From positions 1 to 56,088 of the forward strand of contig NZ_JAHKJW010000041.1 of NCBI RefSeq assembly GCF_019710745.1: 56,088 bases of DNA, in the 5' to 3' direction. The translations under genes were made by a program, and so were the position numbers. Below, piece by piece: positions 17,609-26,070 of the stretch (positions are counted from its first letter, which is position 1; every line of letters begins with the position of its first letter). The notes beneath the pieces are model-generated. The model was not told where the DNA came from. It was given only the letters and a program-made list of their open reading frames with translations, and searched no databases. Origin of the DNA: Streptomyces beigongshangae. GTDB lineage: Bacteria; Actinomycetota; Actinomycetes; Streptomycetales; Streptomycetaceae.

Positions 17609-18948
17609 CAGGCGCTGTCCGCGGCGGCGTCCCGCGCGGTGCGGAACCCGGCGAAGATCTGCCGCCGCACCGGGTGGTCCCAGTTGCGGAACGTCCCCCG
17701 GCAGGCCACCGGGTCCACCGCGAACGAACCGCCGCGCAGCACCTTGTGCTCCGAGCCGAAGAACACCTCCGAGTACTCCCGGTAGGGGAAGGCCCGGAAG
17801 CCCGGATAGGGCAGGAGGTCGCTGGAGGTCCACTCCCACACGTCACCGATCAGCTGGCGCACCCCCAGCGGTGACTGGCCCTCCGGGTAGCTGCCGGCCG
17901 GCGCCGGACGCAGATGGCGCTGGCCGAGGTTGGCGTGCTCGGGTGTGGGGTCGGCGTCGCCCCACGGATAGCGCGTCGAGCGGCCGGTCTCCGGGTCGTG
18001 CCGGGCCGCCTTCTCCCACTCGGCCTCGCTGGGCAGCCGGCGCCCCGCCCAGCGCGCGTACGCGTCGGCCTCGTACCAGCTGACGTGCAGCACCGGCTCG
18101 TTCGGCGGTACGACCTCGGTGACGCCGAAGCGCCGCCGCAGCCAGGTGCCGCCGTCGCGGCGCCAGAACAGCGGCGCCCCGATGGAGTGCGCCCGGATGT
18201 GGGACCAGCCCTCCGGCGCCCACCAGCGCTCGTCGGTGTAGCCGCCGTCCGCGATGAACGCCTGGTACGCCCCGTTGGTGACCGGGGTGGTGTCGATGTG
18301 GAACGGCGGCACCAGACGGGTGTGCGCGGGCCGTTCGTTGTCCAGTGCCCACGGTTCGGTGGACGTGCCCATCGTGAACGGGCCGCCCGGTACCAGCACT
18401 TCGGCCGGACCGGTGAACGCGCGCGCGGGCATCGGGTCCGGCGCCGTCAGGGCCGTCGGCCCCCTGCGCAGCTGATGGGTGATCAGCATGGTCTCGTCGT
18501 GCTGCTGTTCGTGCTGGGCGACCATGCCGAAGGCGAAACCGGCCTCGGTCAGCGGGGTGCCCCGCAACGCGGTGCCCTCCAGGACGTCGAGGGCCCGCCC
18601 GCGTACCTCGGCGGCGTAGCGCCGCGCCTCGGCCGGCGGCAGCAGGGGCAGGGAGGGCCGCTCGGCGCGCGGGTGCTCGAACGCGTCGTACAGGCCGTCG
18701 ATCTCGGGCCGCAGGGCGGCACGGCCCGCGACCGCCCGCAGCAGCCACAGTTCTTCCTGGTTGCCGATGTGGGCGAGGTCCCACACCAGTGGCGACATCA
18801 ACGGCGAGTGCTGCGCGGTCAGTTCGGGGTCCTCGACGCAGGACGTCAGGAGCGCGGTGCGCTCGCGGGCGGTGAGCAGCGCCGCCAGCGCACGCTTCCT
18901 GAGCACCTCCGGGTCGAGGAGCGCGGTGTCGGTACCGGGATCGGTCAT
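17608..18948 (-). CDS. egtB: Ergothioneine sulfoxide synthase
   Basis: A 446-residue non-heme iron enzyme joining gamma-glutamylcysteine (or cysteine) to hercynine with O2. The N-terminal DinB-like domain has WDLAHIGNQEELWLL and the iron motif HEQQHDE (HxxxHxE). The C-terminal FGE-sulfatase-type domain has VPGGPFTMGTS, NERPAHTRLVPPF, RRLPSEAEWEKAAR, WEWTSSDLLPYPGF and VLRGGSFAV. ATG 18948 overlaps the egtA stop (ATGA). Confidence 0.96.
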   Translation of the reverse strand: MTDPGTDTALLDPEVLRKRALAALLTARERTALLTSCVEDPELTAQHSPLMSPLVWDLAHIGNQEELWLLRAVAGRAALRPEIDGLYDAFEHPRAERPSLPLLPPAEARRYAAEVRGRALDVLEGTALRGTPLTEAGFAFGMVAQHEQQHDETMLITHQLRRGPTALTAPDPMPARAFTGPAEVLVPGGPFTMGTSTEPWALDNERPAHTRLVPPFHIDTTPVTNGAYQAFIADGGYTDERWWAPEGWSHIRAHSIGAPLFWRRDGGTWLRRRFGVTEVVPPNEPVLHVSWYEADAYARWAGRRLPSEAEWEKAARHDPETGRSTRYPWGDADPTPEHANLGQRHLRPAPAGSYPEGQSPLGVRQLIGDVWEWTSSDLLPYPGFRAFPYREYSEVFFGSEHKVLRGGSFAVDPVACRGTFRNWDHPVRRQIFAGFRTARDAAADSA

Positions 18949-20306
18949 GGGCGGATGTCCCTCCCGTGGGGCCGGTGTTCCGTGCCGTCGGACCGGGGGG
19001 CCGTGCCATGGCCGGTGAAGCGGCCGGGGCGGTCGAGGAGGCCGGGGTGGTCGAGACGGTCGAGGAGGTCGTCGGCGGGGCAGCGGCCCCGGGCCACGTA
19101 GCGGTCGGTGAACTCCGCGACCGCCCGCCGCACCCCGGCGCTCGCGCCGATCCGGGGCAGCGCCTCGGCCGCCGCCGCGAAGCAGACGGTGGCCGCCTCC
19201 CGCAGCTCGGGGTCGGCGAGACCCGAGCGGGCGGCCGTCGTCCACAGCGCGTTGCGCGGGGCGGGCACGGACCCGGCCCGTTCGGCGAGCGGTTTCACCG
19301 CCCGGTAGGCGGTCTCGGCGGCCTCCGGATCGTCGAAGAGCGCCGCGGCCACGGCGAGCGGCACGATCCAGCCGTCCTCGCCCGGCTGCGCGTCGATCAT
19401 GCGCAGTTCCAGATGGCCCTGCGCGCGCACCGGCGGGAACAGGGTCGTCCGGTGGTAGTCGAGGTCCTCCCGGCCGGGCGGCGCGCCGGACCGCGTCCAG
19501 GCGCGGAAACTCAGTCCCTCGGGCACCTCCCAGGGGCCGCTCGGCTTCCGTACGCACATCACCGGCGCGTCCAGGACGTGCCGTGCCCAGGCCGCCCGCG
19601 GGTCGCCGTCGAGGGGCGGGGCGCTCGTGCGGCCGGGGTCCATCGCGGCCCACAGGGACTGCCGGGTGGAGCGCCAGCCCGTGGGCCTGCCCCGCACCAG
19701 GGGGGAGTGGGCGAACGCGCCCACCAGCACCGCGCCCAGCTGGTGGGCCAGCCACCAGCGCCGCCCGAGGCCGAGGGGCCCCGGCTCCTCGTACCCGGCG
19801 TCCAGGCAGACCTGCACGGAGGCGGAGGAGCACATCATGGCGCGGCCCTCGGGGCCCGTACGGTCGAGGCATGCCTCCATGGCGTCGTAGCGCGGCTCGC
19901 GGAGGAACCGGACGGGTTCCCTCCAGGGATCGTGGCCCGCTCCGCTGAGGGCGAGGCCGTGCTCGCGCAGGACCGCGCGTACGGCGTCGAGGTCGGCGGA
20001 GACCGATCCGACGCAGCGGGTGAGGGAGGTGGCGGGGGCGGAGCTGAGCTCCAGCTGGCCGCCCGGTTCGACGGTGAGCGCCGAATCCAGGGGCAGGGCC
20101 CGCAGTGCGGCGAGGGCCGCTTCGAGACGTTCGGGTGGTACGGGGAGCCGCGGGTGCCGCGGATCGTGGACGAGCCATTCGAGCTCCACACCGAGCAGGC
20201 GGGGCGGTCCGGTCTTGAAGCAGATGCCGCGGACCAGTGCCTCCACCTCGGCCTCGGTGACGGCGGAGCGCCGGGACTCCGTACAGTCACTCACCGAATC
20301 GGACAT
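18945..20306 (-). CDS. egtA: Ergothioneine-pathway glutamate-cysteine ligase
   Basis: A 453-residue GCS2/EgtA ligase making gamma-glutamylcysteine, the sulfur donor for EgtB. Motifs: LLGVELEWLVHDP, VEPGGQLELSSAPA (substrate/metal Glu), MMCSSASVQVCLDAG and LELRMIDAQPG. The last ~45 residues are Arg/Asp/Pro/Gly-rich and probably disordered. ATG 20306 has AGGAGG upstream at good spacing. First gene of egtABCD; no egtE lyase is present here. Confidence 0.95.
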   Translation of the reverse strand: MSDSVSDCTESRRSAVTEAEVEALVRGICFKTGPPRLLGVELEWLVHDPRHPRLPVPPERLEAALAALRALPLDSALTVEPGGQLELSSAPATSLTRCVGSVSADLDAVRAVLREHGLALSGAGHDPWREPVRFLREPRYDAMEACLDRTGPEGRAMMCSSASVQVCLDAGYEEPGPLGLGRRWWLAHQLGAVLVGAFAHSPLVRGRPTGWRSTRQSLWAAMDPGRTSAPPLDGDPRAAWARHVLDAPVMCVRKPSGPWEVPEGLSFRAWTRSGAPPGREDLDYHRTTLFPPVRAQGHLELRMIDAQPGEDGWIVPLAVAAALFDDPEAAETAYRAVKPLAERAGSVPAPRNALWTTAARSGLADPELREAATVCFAAAAEALPRIGASAGVRRAVAEFTDRYVARGRCPADDLLDRLDHPGLLDRPGRFTGHGTAPRSDGTEHRPHGRDIRP

Positions 20307-20484
20307 GTCGGGATCCTCCTGAGGTTCCATCCATGCCGTCGGCCCTGTTCCGGACGGGTCGGGCCGACAGGCGCTCGTCCTACCCAAGACCCTTGCGGTG
20401 ATTCGCACAAGAGTGCCTATGGGGGCCTTCGTGCGTCGGGAAACCCTGTTGCGGCGTCCTACCAGGATCACTCACCATGCGTTC

Positions 20485-20592
20485 ATGAGCACGACGGGGG
20501 ACGCGGTGAGGGACACGGCGGGGGACCTGGCGGGGGGACCGTGGGAGAGCGCGCGGCGCGCGGTCATGGCGCCTACAGGGGTGGCGCCATGA
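20485..20592 (+). CDS. Possible 35-residue leader ORF before the PARG-like gene
   Basis: ATG 20485 opens a 35-codon frame ending TGA at 20590-20592, which overlaps the next ATG (20589) as ATGA. The peptide (MSTTGDAVRDTAGDLAGGPW...) contains a degenerate GDxxxDTAGDL repeat. No strong ribosome site precedes it. It may be a coupling leader or chance; I have no homologue in mind. Confidence 0.3.
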   Translation: MSTTGDAVRDTAGDLAGGPWESARRAVMAPTGVAP

Positions 20593-21434
20593 GCGCCCGC
20601 CTGCGCGCGATCGCGCGGCACACGGAGGAGATCGTCGCGGCGGGTTCGTACCGCGCGTCCGACGGGCGCGAGGTGTCGATCGCCGCGGCGGTGGCCGCCG
20701 CCCGCGAGGGCACCCGGATGTACGGGCCGGAGCCCGTGGAGGTCCCGCGCCCCGGTCCCGGCGCCCCGCTGCCGCGCCCGGTGGACACGTCCTTCGAGGT
20801 CACGGGGGAGAGCAGCCTCCAGGCGGCGAGCCGGCTGACCGGTCCGGTCGCCGTACTGAACTTCGCGTCGGCCCGCAACCCCGGCGGGGGATACCTGAAC
20901 GGCGCGCAGGCCCAGGAAGAGGCCCTCTGCCGGGCCTCGGCGCTCCACTCGTGCGTGGTGCGGGCCCGCGGCTTCTACGACCACCACCGGACGCACCGCG
21001 ATCCCTTCTACACCGACCGCGTGATCCACTCACCGGCCGTCCCGGTCTTCCGCGACGACCGGGGAGCACTCCTCGACGAGCCGTACACCGCCGGGTTCCT
21101 GACCGCCGCCGCACCGAACGCCGGAGTGATCGCACGCACCGCGCCGGAGCGCGTGCCCGAGCTGCCGCGCGCCCTCGCCTCCCGTGCCGAGCGGGTGCTG
21201 GAGACGGCCCTGGCGCACGGTTACCGCCGGCTCGTGCTCGGGGCCTGGGGCTGCGGGGTCTTCCGGAACGACCCCGCGCAGGTCGCGGGCGCCTTCCGCG
21301 CACTGCTCGGGGACGGCGGCCGCTTCTCCGGTTCCTTCGAACACGTCGTGTTCGGTGTCCTGGACCGTACGGGGGGAGCGGTGGTCCGGGGCGCCTTCGA
21401 GCGGGCGTTCAAGGCCCCTCAGCGCCAGCCGTAG
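20589..21434 (+). CDS. TIGR02452-family PARG-like macrodomain hydrolase
   Basis: A 281-residue protein of the microbial PARG-like family (TIGR02452, DUF2263). The signature GGG-x6-8-QEE is intact: NPGGGYLNGAQAQEEALCR, with GGG at 99-101 and QEE at 109-111. That loop holds the catalytic glutamates of poly(ADP-ribose) glycohydrolases. Later segments LGAWGCGVFRNDP and FEHVVFGVLD complete a macro fold. It probably removes ADP-ribose from a protein, tRNA or DNA target; the target is not evident. AGGGG lies ~10 nt before ATG. Its 3' end overlaps the convergent PemK-like gene by 16 bp. Confidence 0.88.
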   Translation: MSARLRAIARHTEEIVAAGSYRASDGREVSIAAAVAAAREGTRMYGPEPVEVPRPGPGAPLPRPVDTSFEVTGESSLQAASRLTGPVAVLNFASARNPGGGYLNGAQAQEEALCRASALHSCVVRARGFYDHHRTHRDPFYTDRVIHSPAVPVFRDDRGALLDEPYTAGFLTAAAPNAGVIARTAPERVPELPRALASRAERVLETALAHGYRRLVLGAWGCGVFRNDPAQVAGAFRALLGDGGRFSGSFEHVVFGVLDRTGGAVVRGAFERAFKAPQRQP

Positions 21435-21943
21435 CGCTCCCGCAACCGGTGCACCACCAGGTTGAACCGCATCCGGTCCAGCGCGCACGCCTCCCGGCGC
21501 ATCCCCTTCTCGTGCAGCCGCAGCACCCGGTCCACGCCCACCCACGAGTCGCGCCCCGACCGGTCCCACGGCCCGCTGCCGATCGGCACCCACTCCCGGT
21601 CGCCGTCGCGCCGCCTGCTGGACAACCGCACGGCGAGGAACGTGCCGGCGGCCTCCCGGGCGACCACCAGCAGCGGCCGGTCCTTGCCCCGTCCGTCGTT
21701 CTCCTCGTAGGGCACCCAGGTCCAGACGATCTCCCCCGGATCCGGGTCCCCGTCGTGTGCGGGCGAGTACTCGGTCCGTACGGGCCCGACCCGCCGGGGA
21801 TCGGCCTCGACCGTGGCGGAGGGCCCGGACCGCCCGGGGACGTCGGCCACGGAGGGCGCGAAGGGCCCGGAGGAGACGGAGGAGGCGGAGGAGGCGGAGG
21901 AGACGGAAGAAGCAGGGGAAGCGGGGGAAGCAGTCACGTCCAC
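21419..21943 (-). CDS. PemK/MazF-fold protein with Ser-rich N-terminus
   Basis: A 174-residue protein. From residue ~70, GEIVWTWVPYEENDGRGKDR then PLLVVARE matches the start of PemK/MazF endoribonuclease folds (PF02452). Later PIGSGPWD, SWVGVDRVLRL and MRFNLVVHRLRERYG resemble the rest. Residues 1-30 are a Ser/Ala/Pro repeat (ASSVSSASSASSVSS) from a GGAGGA-type DNA repeat. No antitoxin gene is adjacent, so an orphan or retooled domain is as likely as an active toxin. The start is uncertain within the low-complexity region. Confidence 0.75.
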   Translation of the reverse strand: MDVTASPASPASSVSSASSASSVSSGPFAPSVADVPGRSGPSATVEADPRRVGPVRTEYSPAHDGDPDPGEIVWTWVPYEENDGRGKDRPLLVVAREAAGTFLAVRLSSRRRDGDREWVPIGSGPWDRSGRDSWVGVDRVLRLHEKGMRREACALDRMRFNLVVHRLRERYGWR

Positions 21944-21956
21944 ACGCTAGCCCGTG

Positions 21957-23408
21957 CTAACCCGCGCCCGGACCGAACCGCGTCGCGGAGCCGCCCGGTT
22001 CGGCCCCTGGTCCGCCGCCCGGCCACCGCTCGTACCACCGCCGGTCCTCCTCCAGCCGCGCGGCGAGCGAGACGAGGAGCGGCTCGCTGTCCGCGGGGCC
22101 GAGGAGCTGCGCGCCCACGGGCAGCGAGCCGTCGACGAACCCGGCGGGGACGTTGACGCCGGGCCAGCCCAGCACGTTCCACGGCCAGGCGTACGGGCAC
22201 GCGGCGATCATGGCGCGGTCGGTGCCGAAGCCGCCCAGACCGTGCAGGGCGCCGATCCGCGGCGGGGGAGCGGCCGTCGTCGGCGTCAGCAGTACGTCGT
22301 ACGTCCGGAGGAACGCGCCGATCCGCCGGTGCAGCCGCGCCTCCGCGCGCCGGGCCGCCCGCAGCGGGGCACCACCGAGCAGGCGCCCGAGCCGCGCCGC
22401 CGCACGGGTGCGGGGGTCCAGCAGACCGGGGTCCGGCAGCTCGCGGACCCGCTCGGCGATACCGGCGGTGGCGCGCGGCAGGAAGGCCGGCCCGATCTGC
22501 CCGTACGGCGGATCGGCCTCCTCGACCTCGTGCCCGAGCGCGGCCAGCCGCTCCGCGAGGGCGACCACCCGGGCCCGTACGCCGGGGTGCAGCCGCGCGG
22601 GCAGCGCTGTGAACGGGGGCTTCAGCGACAGCGCGATCCGCAGCCGTCCCGGTTCCCGGCCCACCGCGTCCGACACGCGCACCGCGGGCGGGCGGTGCGG
22701 ATCGCGTGCGTGGTTGCCGCTCGCCGCGTCCAGGAGCAGCGCGGCGTCCTCGACGGTACGGGCCAGCGTGCCGTTGACCGTGATGCCGTGGAAGGACTCC
22801 GGGCGCGGCCAGGTCGAGATCCGGCCGCGCTGCGGTTTGATGCCGACCAGATGGGTCCAGGCCGCGGGGATGCGGACCGAGCCGGCCCCGTCGGAGCCCA
22901 GCGCGGCCGGGACCAGGCCCGCCGCGACGGCGGCCGCCGAGCCGCCGGACGAGCCGCCCGGGGTGTGGCCGGTGTGCCAGGGGTTGCGGGTGTCCCCGAA
23001 GGCCGGGCCCTCGGTGAAGGGCCACTGCCCCAGCTCGCAGGTGTTGGTCTTGCCGACGATCACGGCCCCGGCCGCCCGCAGCCGGCGCACCGCCTCGCCG
23101 TCCCGCGCGGCGGGCGGGAACTCCCCGCGGCAGCCGAAGGCCGTCGGCACCCCCGCCACCTCCATGTCGTCCTTGACCGCCACCGGCACCCCGAGCAGCG
23201 GCCGGCATCCGCCCGCCGCCAGCTCCCGGTCGGCGGCGTCGGCCTCGGCGAGCGCGGCCTCGGCGCGCACCAGCCGGAAGGCGTTCAGGGTCCCCCGGGT
23301 GGCCTCGATCCCGGCGAGGGCCTCCTCGACGAGCGCCCGCGAGGACACCGCGCCCCCGGCGAGGGCACGGGCGTGTTCCGCGAGGCCCGCGGTACGGCCG
23401 GACGTCAT
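21957..23408 (-). CDS. Amidase (amidase signature family)
   Basis: A 483-residue amidase-signature hydrolase. The catalytic Lys lies in VPVAVKDDMEVAG and the Ser pair in the Gly/Ser loop TPGGSSGGSAAAVAAG, followed by GSDGAGSVRIPAAW. C-terminal segments such as YDVLLTPTTAAPPP and PVGAQLLGP are typical. The substrate is unknown; the family spans aryl amides, urea derivatives and GatA. ATG 23408 was chosen because CGGAGG precedes it; a GTG 21 nt earlier would swallow that site. Confidence 0.9.
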   Translation of the reverse strand: MTSGRTAGLAEHARALAGGAVSSRALVEEALAGIEATRGTLNAFRLVRAEAALAEADAADRELAAGGCRPLLGVPVAVKDDMEVAGVPTAFGCRGEFPPAARDGEAVRRLRAAGAVIVGKTNTCELGQWPFTEGPAFGDTRNPWHTGHTPGGSSGGSAAAVAAGLVPAALGSDGAGSVRIPAAWTHLVGIKPQRGRISTWPRPESFHGITVNGTLARTVEDAALLLDAASGNHARDPHRPPAVRVSDAVGREPGRLRIALSLKPPFTALPARLHPGVRARVVALAERLAALGHEVEEADPPYGQIGPAFLPRATAGIAERVRELPDPGLLDPRTRAAARLGRLLGGAPLRAARRAEARLHRRIGAFLRTYDVLLTPTTAAPPPRIGALHGLGGFGTDRAMIAACPYAWPWNVLGWPGVNVPAGFVDGSLPVGAQLLGPADSEPLLVSLAARLEEDRRWYERWPGGGPGAEPGGSATRFGPGAG

Positions 23409-23557
23409 ACGGACCACCTCCGGGAACACGGTGTCCGCCGAACGGTAGTCTCCGGCGGGCCCCCGCGGTACGGGAAGGGCGGCTTCCCCCGCGGTGGCTG
23501 CATCCCCGGCCCGCCCGTGGACGGGCCCCGCGTCCCGGCGCGGTTCCGCGGCCCTGC

Positions 23558-24397
23558 CTACGCGGCCCGGTACCGCGCCAGCCGCACGAACTCCTCCAGC
23601 ACCCGGGCCACACCGTCCTCGTCGTTCGACGCGGTGTGGAAGCGGGCGGCCCGCCGGACCTCGGGGTCGGCGTTGGCCATGGCGTACGAGCGACCCACCG
23701 CCCTCAGCATGGGCAGGTCGTTGGGCATGTCACCGAACGCGGCGATGTCGTCGGGGCCCAGACCGAGACCGGAGCTCCACGCCGTGAGCGCACTGGCCTT
23801 GGTGACGCCCGGGGCGCTGAACTCGACCAGCGACAGTCCCGTGGAGTGCGTGGTCTCGGCGTCGGCGCCCGCGCCGGCCCGTGCCCGCAGGTGGAAGTCG
23901 CGCAGCGGCAGCGACGGATGGTGGGCGAGGATCTTCAGGACGGGCCGGGCGGGCTCTTGTGCGAGCAGCTCCTCGGCGGCGCCGATCAGTTCGACCACCG
24001 CCTCCCCGTACGACCAGGCGGGGTACGCCTCCTCGTGGCCGAAGTCCTTCTCGTACTCGAAGGCGAAGGACACCCCGGGCGCCGCCGCGCGGACGCGGGC
24101 CACCAGCGCGGTGAGCCGGTCCGCCGGAAACGGCGACAGGCGTACGGCCGTGCCGTCGGGCGCGTACACGGCGGCGCCGTTGGCGGTGATCGCGAAGTGG
24201 CGTCCTACGGTGTCGTGCAGGGCGCCGAGGCTCCGCGGGGGCCGGCCGGTGACGAGCACGAGGCGGATGCCCGCCGCCTCGGCCGCCGTGAGCGCGGCCG
24301 CCGTCCGCCCGGACACGGTCCCGTCGCCGCGCAGCAGCGTTCCGTCCAGATCGGTGGCCACGAGCTTCGGCGCGGTGGCGGGAACGGGCGTCGTCAT
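23558..24397 (-). CDS. Cof-type HAD-superfamily phosphatase
   Basis: A 279-residue HAD IIB phosphatase. Motif I is VATDLDGTLLRGD (nucleophile Asp in DLDGT), motif II is LVLVTGRP, and the C-terminal motif is AAFGDMPNDLPML with the Mg-binding Asp pair. A large cap insert lies between. Such enzymes hydrolyse sugar phosphates or flavin precursors; the substrate cannot be assigned. GGAAGGTGG precedes ATG 24397. Confidence 0.92.
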   Translation of the reverse strand: MTTPVPATAPKLVATDLDGTLLRGDGTVSGRTAAALTAAEAAGIRLVLVTGRPPRSLGALHDTVGRHFAITANGAAVYAPDGTAVRLSPFPADRLTALVARVRAAAPGVSFAFEYEKDFGHEEAYPAWSYGEAVVELIGAAEELLAQEPARPVLKILAHHPSLPLRDFHLRARAGAGADAETTHSTGLSLVEFSAPGVTKASALTAWSSGLGLGPDDIAAFGDMPNDLPMLRAVGRSYAMANADPEVRRAARFHTASNDEDGVARVLEEFVRLARYRAA

Positions 24398-24459
24398 GGC
24401 GGACCGCCACCTTCCGGGGAAGCCCGGCGGCGGCGTGGACGGCCACCGGGCGGGGCGAC

Positions 24460-24502
24460 GTGCCGCGGGGGCCGGAGCTGTCGGCCCCGGCCCCCGCGGC
24501 AC
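24460..24502 (-). terminator. Perfect 16-bp stem after the FMN reductase gene
   Basis: 24460-24475 pairs perfectly with 24487-24502 across an 11-nt loop, 66 bp past the reductase stop and upstream of the HAD gene. GC-rich and without a T-run, as is common in Streptomyces. Confidence 0.75.
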
Positions 24503-24568
24503 GGACGGTGTGCACCCTCGACGCGGACCGCGAACCGCAGTCGGCGGCGTGGCGTGGAACGTACCGGG

Positions 24569-25132
24569 TCAGGCGGCGACGGGCGTGCCGGCCTGGCCCT
24601 TGACCTGCTCGATGACCTCGGTGAGCTTCGCGGCGATCTCGGTGTCGTCACCGGGGTGCGTCTCGGCGAAGCGGACGACCGACTCCGGGATGGAGAGCTT
24701 GACGTCCTCGAGGACCTTGGCACCGGCGATGCCGGCGGCCTTGCGGGCCTCGTCCTGCGCCCAGACGCCGCCGTACTGGCCGTAGGCGGTGCCGACCACG
24801 GCGAGGGGCTTGCCGTTCAGGGCACCGGCGCCGTAGGGACGGGACAGCCAGTCGATGGCGTTCTTCAGGACGGCCGGGATGGTGCCGTTGTACTCGGGCG
24901 AGAAGAGCAGCAGGGCGTCGGCGGAGCCGGCGGCCTCGCGCAGCCGGGCGGCGGCGGCCGGGACGTCGCCCTCGACGTCGATGTCCTCGTTGTAGAAGGG
25001 GATCTCGGCCAGGCCCTCGAACAGCTCGACCTGCGCGCCCTCGGGCGCGAGCTTGACGGCGGCCTCGGCGAGCTGGCGGTTGTGGGAGCCGGCGCGGAGA
25101 CTGCCGACGAGCGCGAGGATGCGGACAGACAT
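24569..25132 (-). CDS. NAD(P)H-dependent FMN reductase
   Basis: A 187-residue flavodoxin-like reductase (FMN_red family). Phosphate loop GSLRAGSHNRQLAEA at the N-terminus, then LLLFSPEYNGTIPAVLKNAI (the family SPEYN motif) and AVVGTAYGQYGG. It reduces quinones, chromate, azo compounds or free FMN. ATG 25132 has GGAG 8 nt upstream. It is divergent from a TetR gene and shares two inverted operators with it, so it is probably the TetR target. Confidence 0.93.
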   Translation of the reverse strand: MSVRILALVGSLRAGSHNRQLAEAAVKLAPEGAQVELFEGLAEIPFYNEDIDVEGDVPAAAARLREAAGSADALLLFSPEYNGTIPAVLKNAIDWLSRPYGAGALNGKPLAVVGTAYGQYGGVWAQDEARKAAGIAGAKVLEDVKLSIPESVVRFAETHPGDDTEIAAKLTEVIEQVKGQAGTPVAA

Positions 25133-25219
25133 GGGGAACTCCAAAAAGGTGGCACGAGGGGGGGCGGGAGGAGCAGGGGACCAGGGAAGAACGAGGGGCG
25201 AAACAGTGCCGTCACGATC

Positions 25220-25233
25220 CGGACCGAGGTCCG
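25220..25233. promoter_or_regulatory. TetR operator dyad 1
   Basis: CGGACCGAGGTCCG is a dyad (CGGACC/GGTCCG around GA) followed by GTTTAA. The same core with its flank recurs inverted at 25252-25267. It lies on the FMN reductase side of the spacer. Confidence 0.7.
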
Positions 25234-25255
25234 TTTAAAGTTGTACCAGTCAAAC

Positions 25256-25267
25256 GGACCGCGGTCC
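25256..25267. promoter_or_regulatory. TetR operator dyad 2
   Basis: GGACCGCGGTCC is a perfect 12-bp palindrome preceded by CAAAC. On the reverse strand it reads GGACCGCGGTCCGTTTG, matching dyad 1 plus flank. It lies where the -35 of the tetR promoter would be, consistent with autorepression. Confidence 0.7.
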
Positions 25268-25285
25268 AGTTTTCTTCCCCGGCGT

Positions 25286-25291
25286 TACGCT
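25286..25291 (+). promoter_or_regulatory. -10 hexamer of a likely leaderless tetR promoter
   Basis: TACGCT (TAnnnT) ends 6 nt before ATG 25298 and no ribosome site is present, so the transcript probably starts at or near the ATG. Operator dyad 2 covers the -35 region. Confidence 0.45.
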
Positions 25292-25297
25292 GTCTTC

Positions 25298-25960
25298 ATG
25301 TCCGCCTCCCTGCCGCCCTTCCCCCGACCCCAGGAGCCGACCGACGAGCCCGTCCTCCTGGAGCTGGGTTCCGGAGCGGACGAGCCCTGCCTGCGCGCCG
25401 ACGCGGCCCGCAACCGCGCCCGGCTGCTGGAAGCGGCCGCGCGCCTGGTCGCGGAGCACGGCGCGGCCGGCGTCACGATGGAGGCGGTGGCCGCCGCGGC
25501 CTCGGTCGGCAAGGGGACCGTCTTCCGCCGCTTCGGCGACCGCACCGGCCTGCTGATGGCCCTGCTGGACCACTCCGCCCAGCAGCTCCAGGGCGCCCTG
25601 CTCGGCGGTCCGCCGCCGCTGGGCCCCGGCGCGCCACCGGTCGAGCGGCTGCAGGCGTTCGGAACCGCCGTCCTGCGGCAGTACGTCGACCACCTGGAGC
25701 TGCAGCTGGCGGCCCAGCCGGAGCCAACCCGCCGCTTCTCCTTCCCGCCCCAGCGGTTCCTCACCGGCCACGTCACCCTGCTGCTGCGGCAGGCGGTGCC
25801 GGGCGCCGACGCCCCGCTGCTCGCCCAGGTGCTGATGGGCTACCTCGACCCCGCCCTGATCCACCACCTGACCGAGGAGTGCGGGATGCCGCTGGAGCGC
25901 CTGGAGGCGGGCTGGACCGACCTGGTGACACGCGTGACCCGTACGGAACTCCCGCGGTAG
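25298..25960 (+). CDS. TetR-family transcriptional repressor
   Basis: A 220-residue TetR regulator. After a ~37-residue Pro-rich leader, the HTH reads RARLLEAAARLVAEHGAAG then VTMEAVAAAASVGKGTVFRR (~45-85). The rest is a variable ligand domain. Paired dyads in the spacer to the divergent FMN reductase indicate that it controls that gene and itself. The ligand is probably a quinone or other electrophile reduced by the enzyme, but this is inference. Confidence 0.92.
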   Translation: MSASLPPFPRPQEPTDEPVLLELGSGADEPCLRADAARNRARLLEAAARLVAEHGAAGVTMEAVAAAASVGKGTVFRRFGDRTGLLMALLDHSAQQLQGALLGGPPPLGPGAPPVERLQAFGTAVLRQYVDHLELQLAAQPEPTRRFSFPPQRFLTGHVTLLLRQAVPGADAPLLAQVLMGYLDPALIHHLTEECGMPLERLEAGWTDLVTRVTRTELPR

Positions 25961-26070
25961 AAGGGCCACTTGGGCGGCACCGGGCACGGACCGGCGCCGC
26001 CGGACGCCCGGCCGCCACGCCGCCCCCGGCCCCCGGCCCCTCCCCGCCCTCTGCGAGGATGCCGTACGTC

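Noticed and set aside
18966..20588. Open frame extending the PARG-like gene far upstream
   Set aside because: It runs antisense over egtA with no domain. The PARG-like fold starts at ATG 20589 with a ribosome site.
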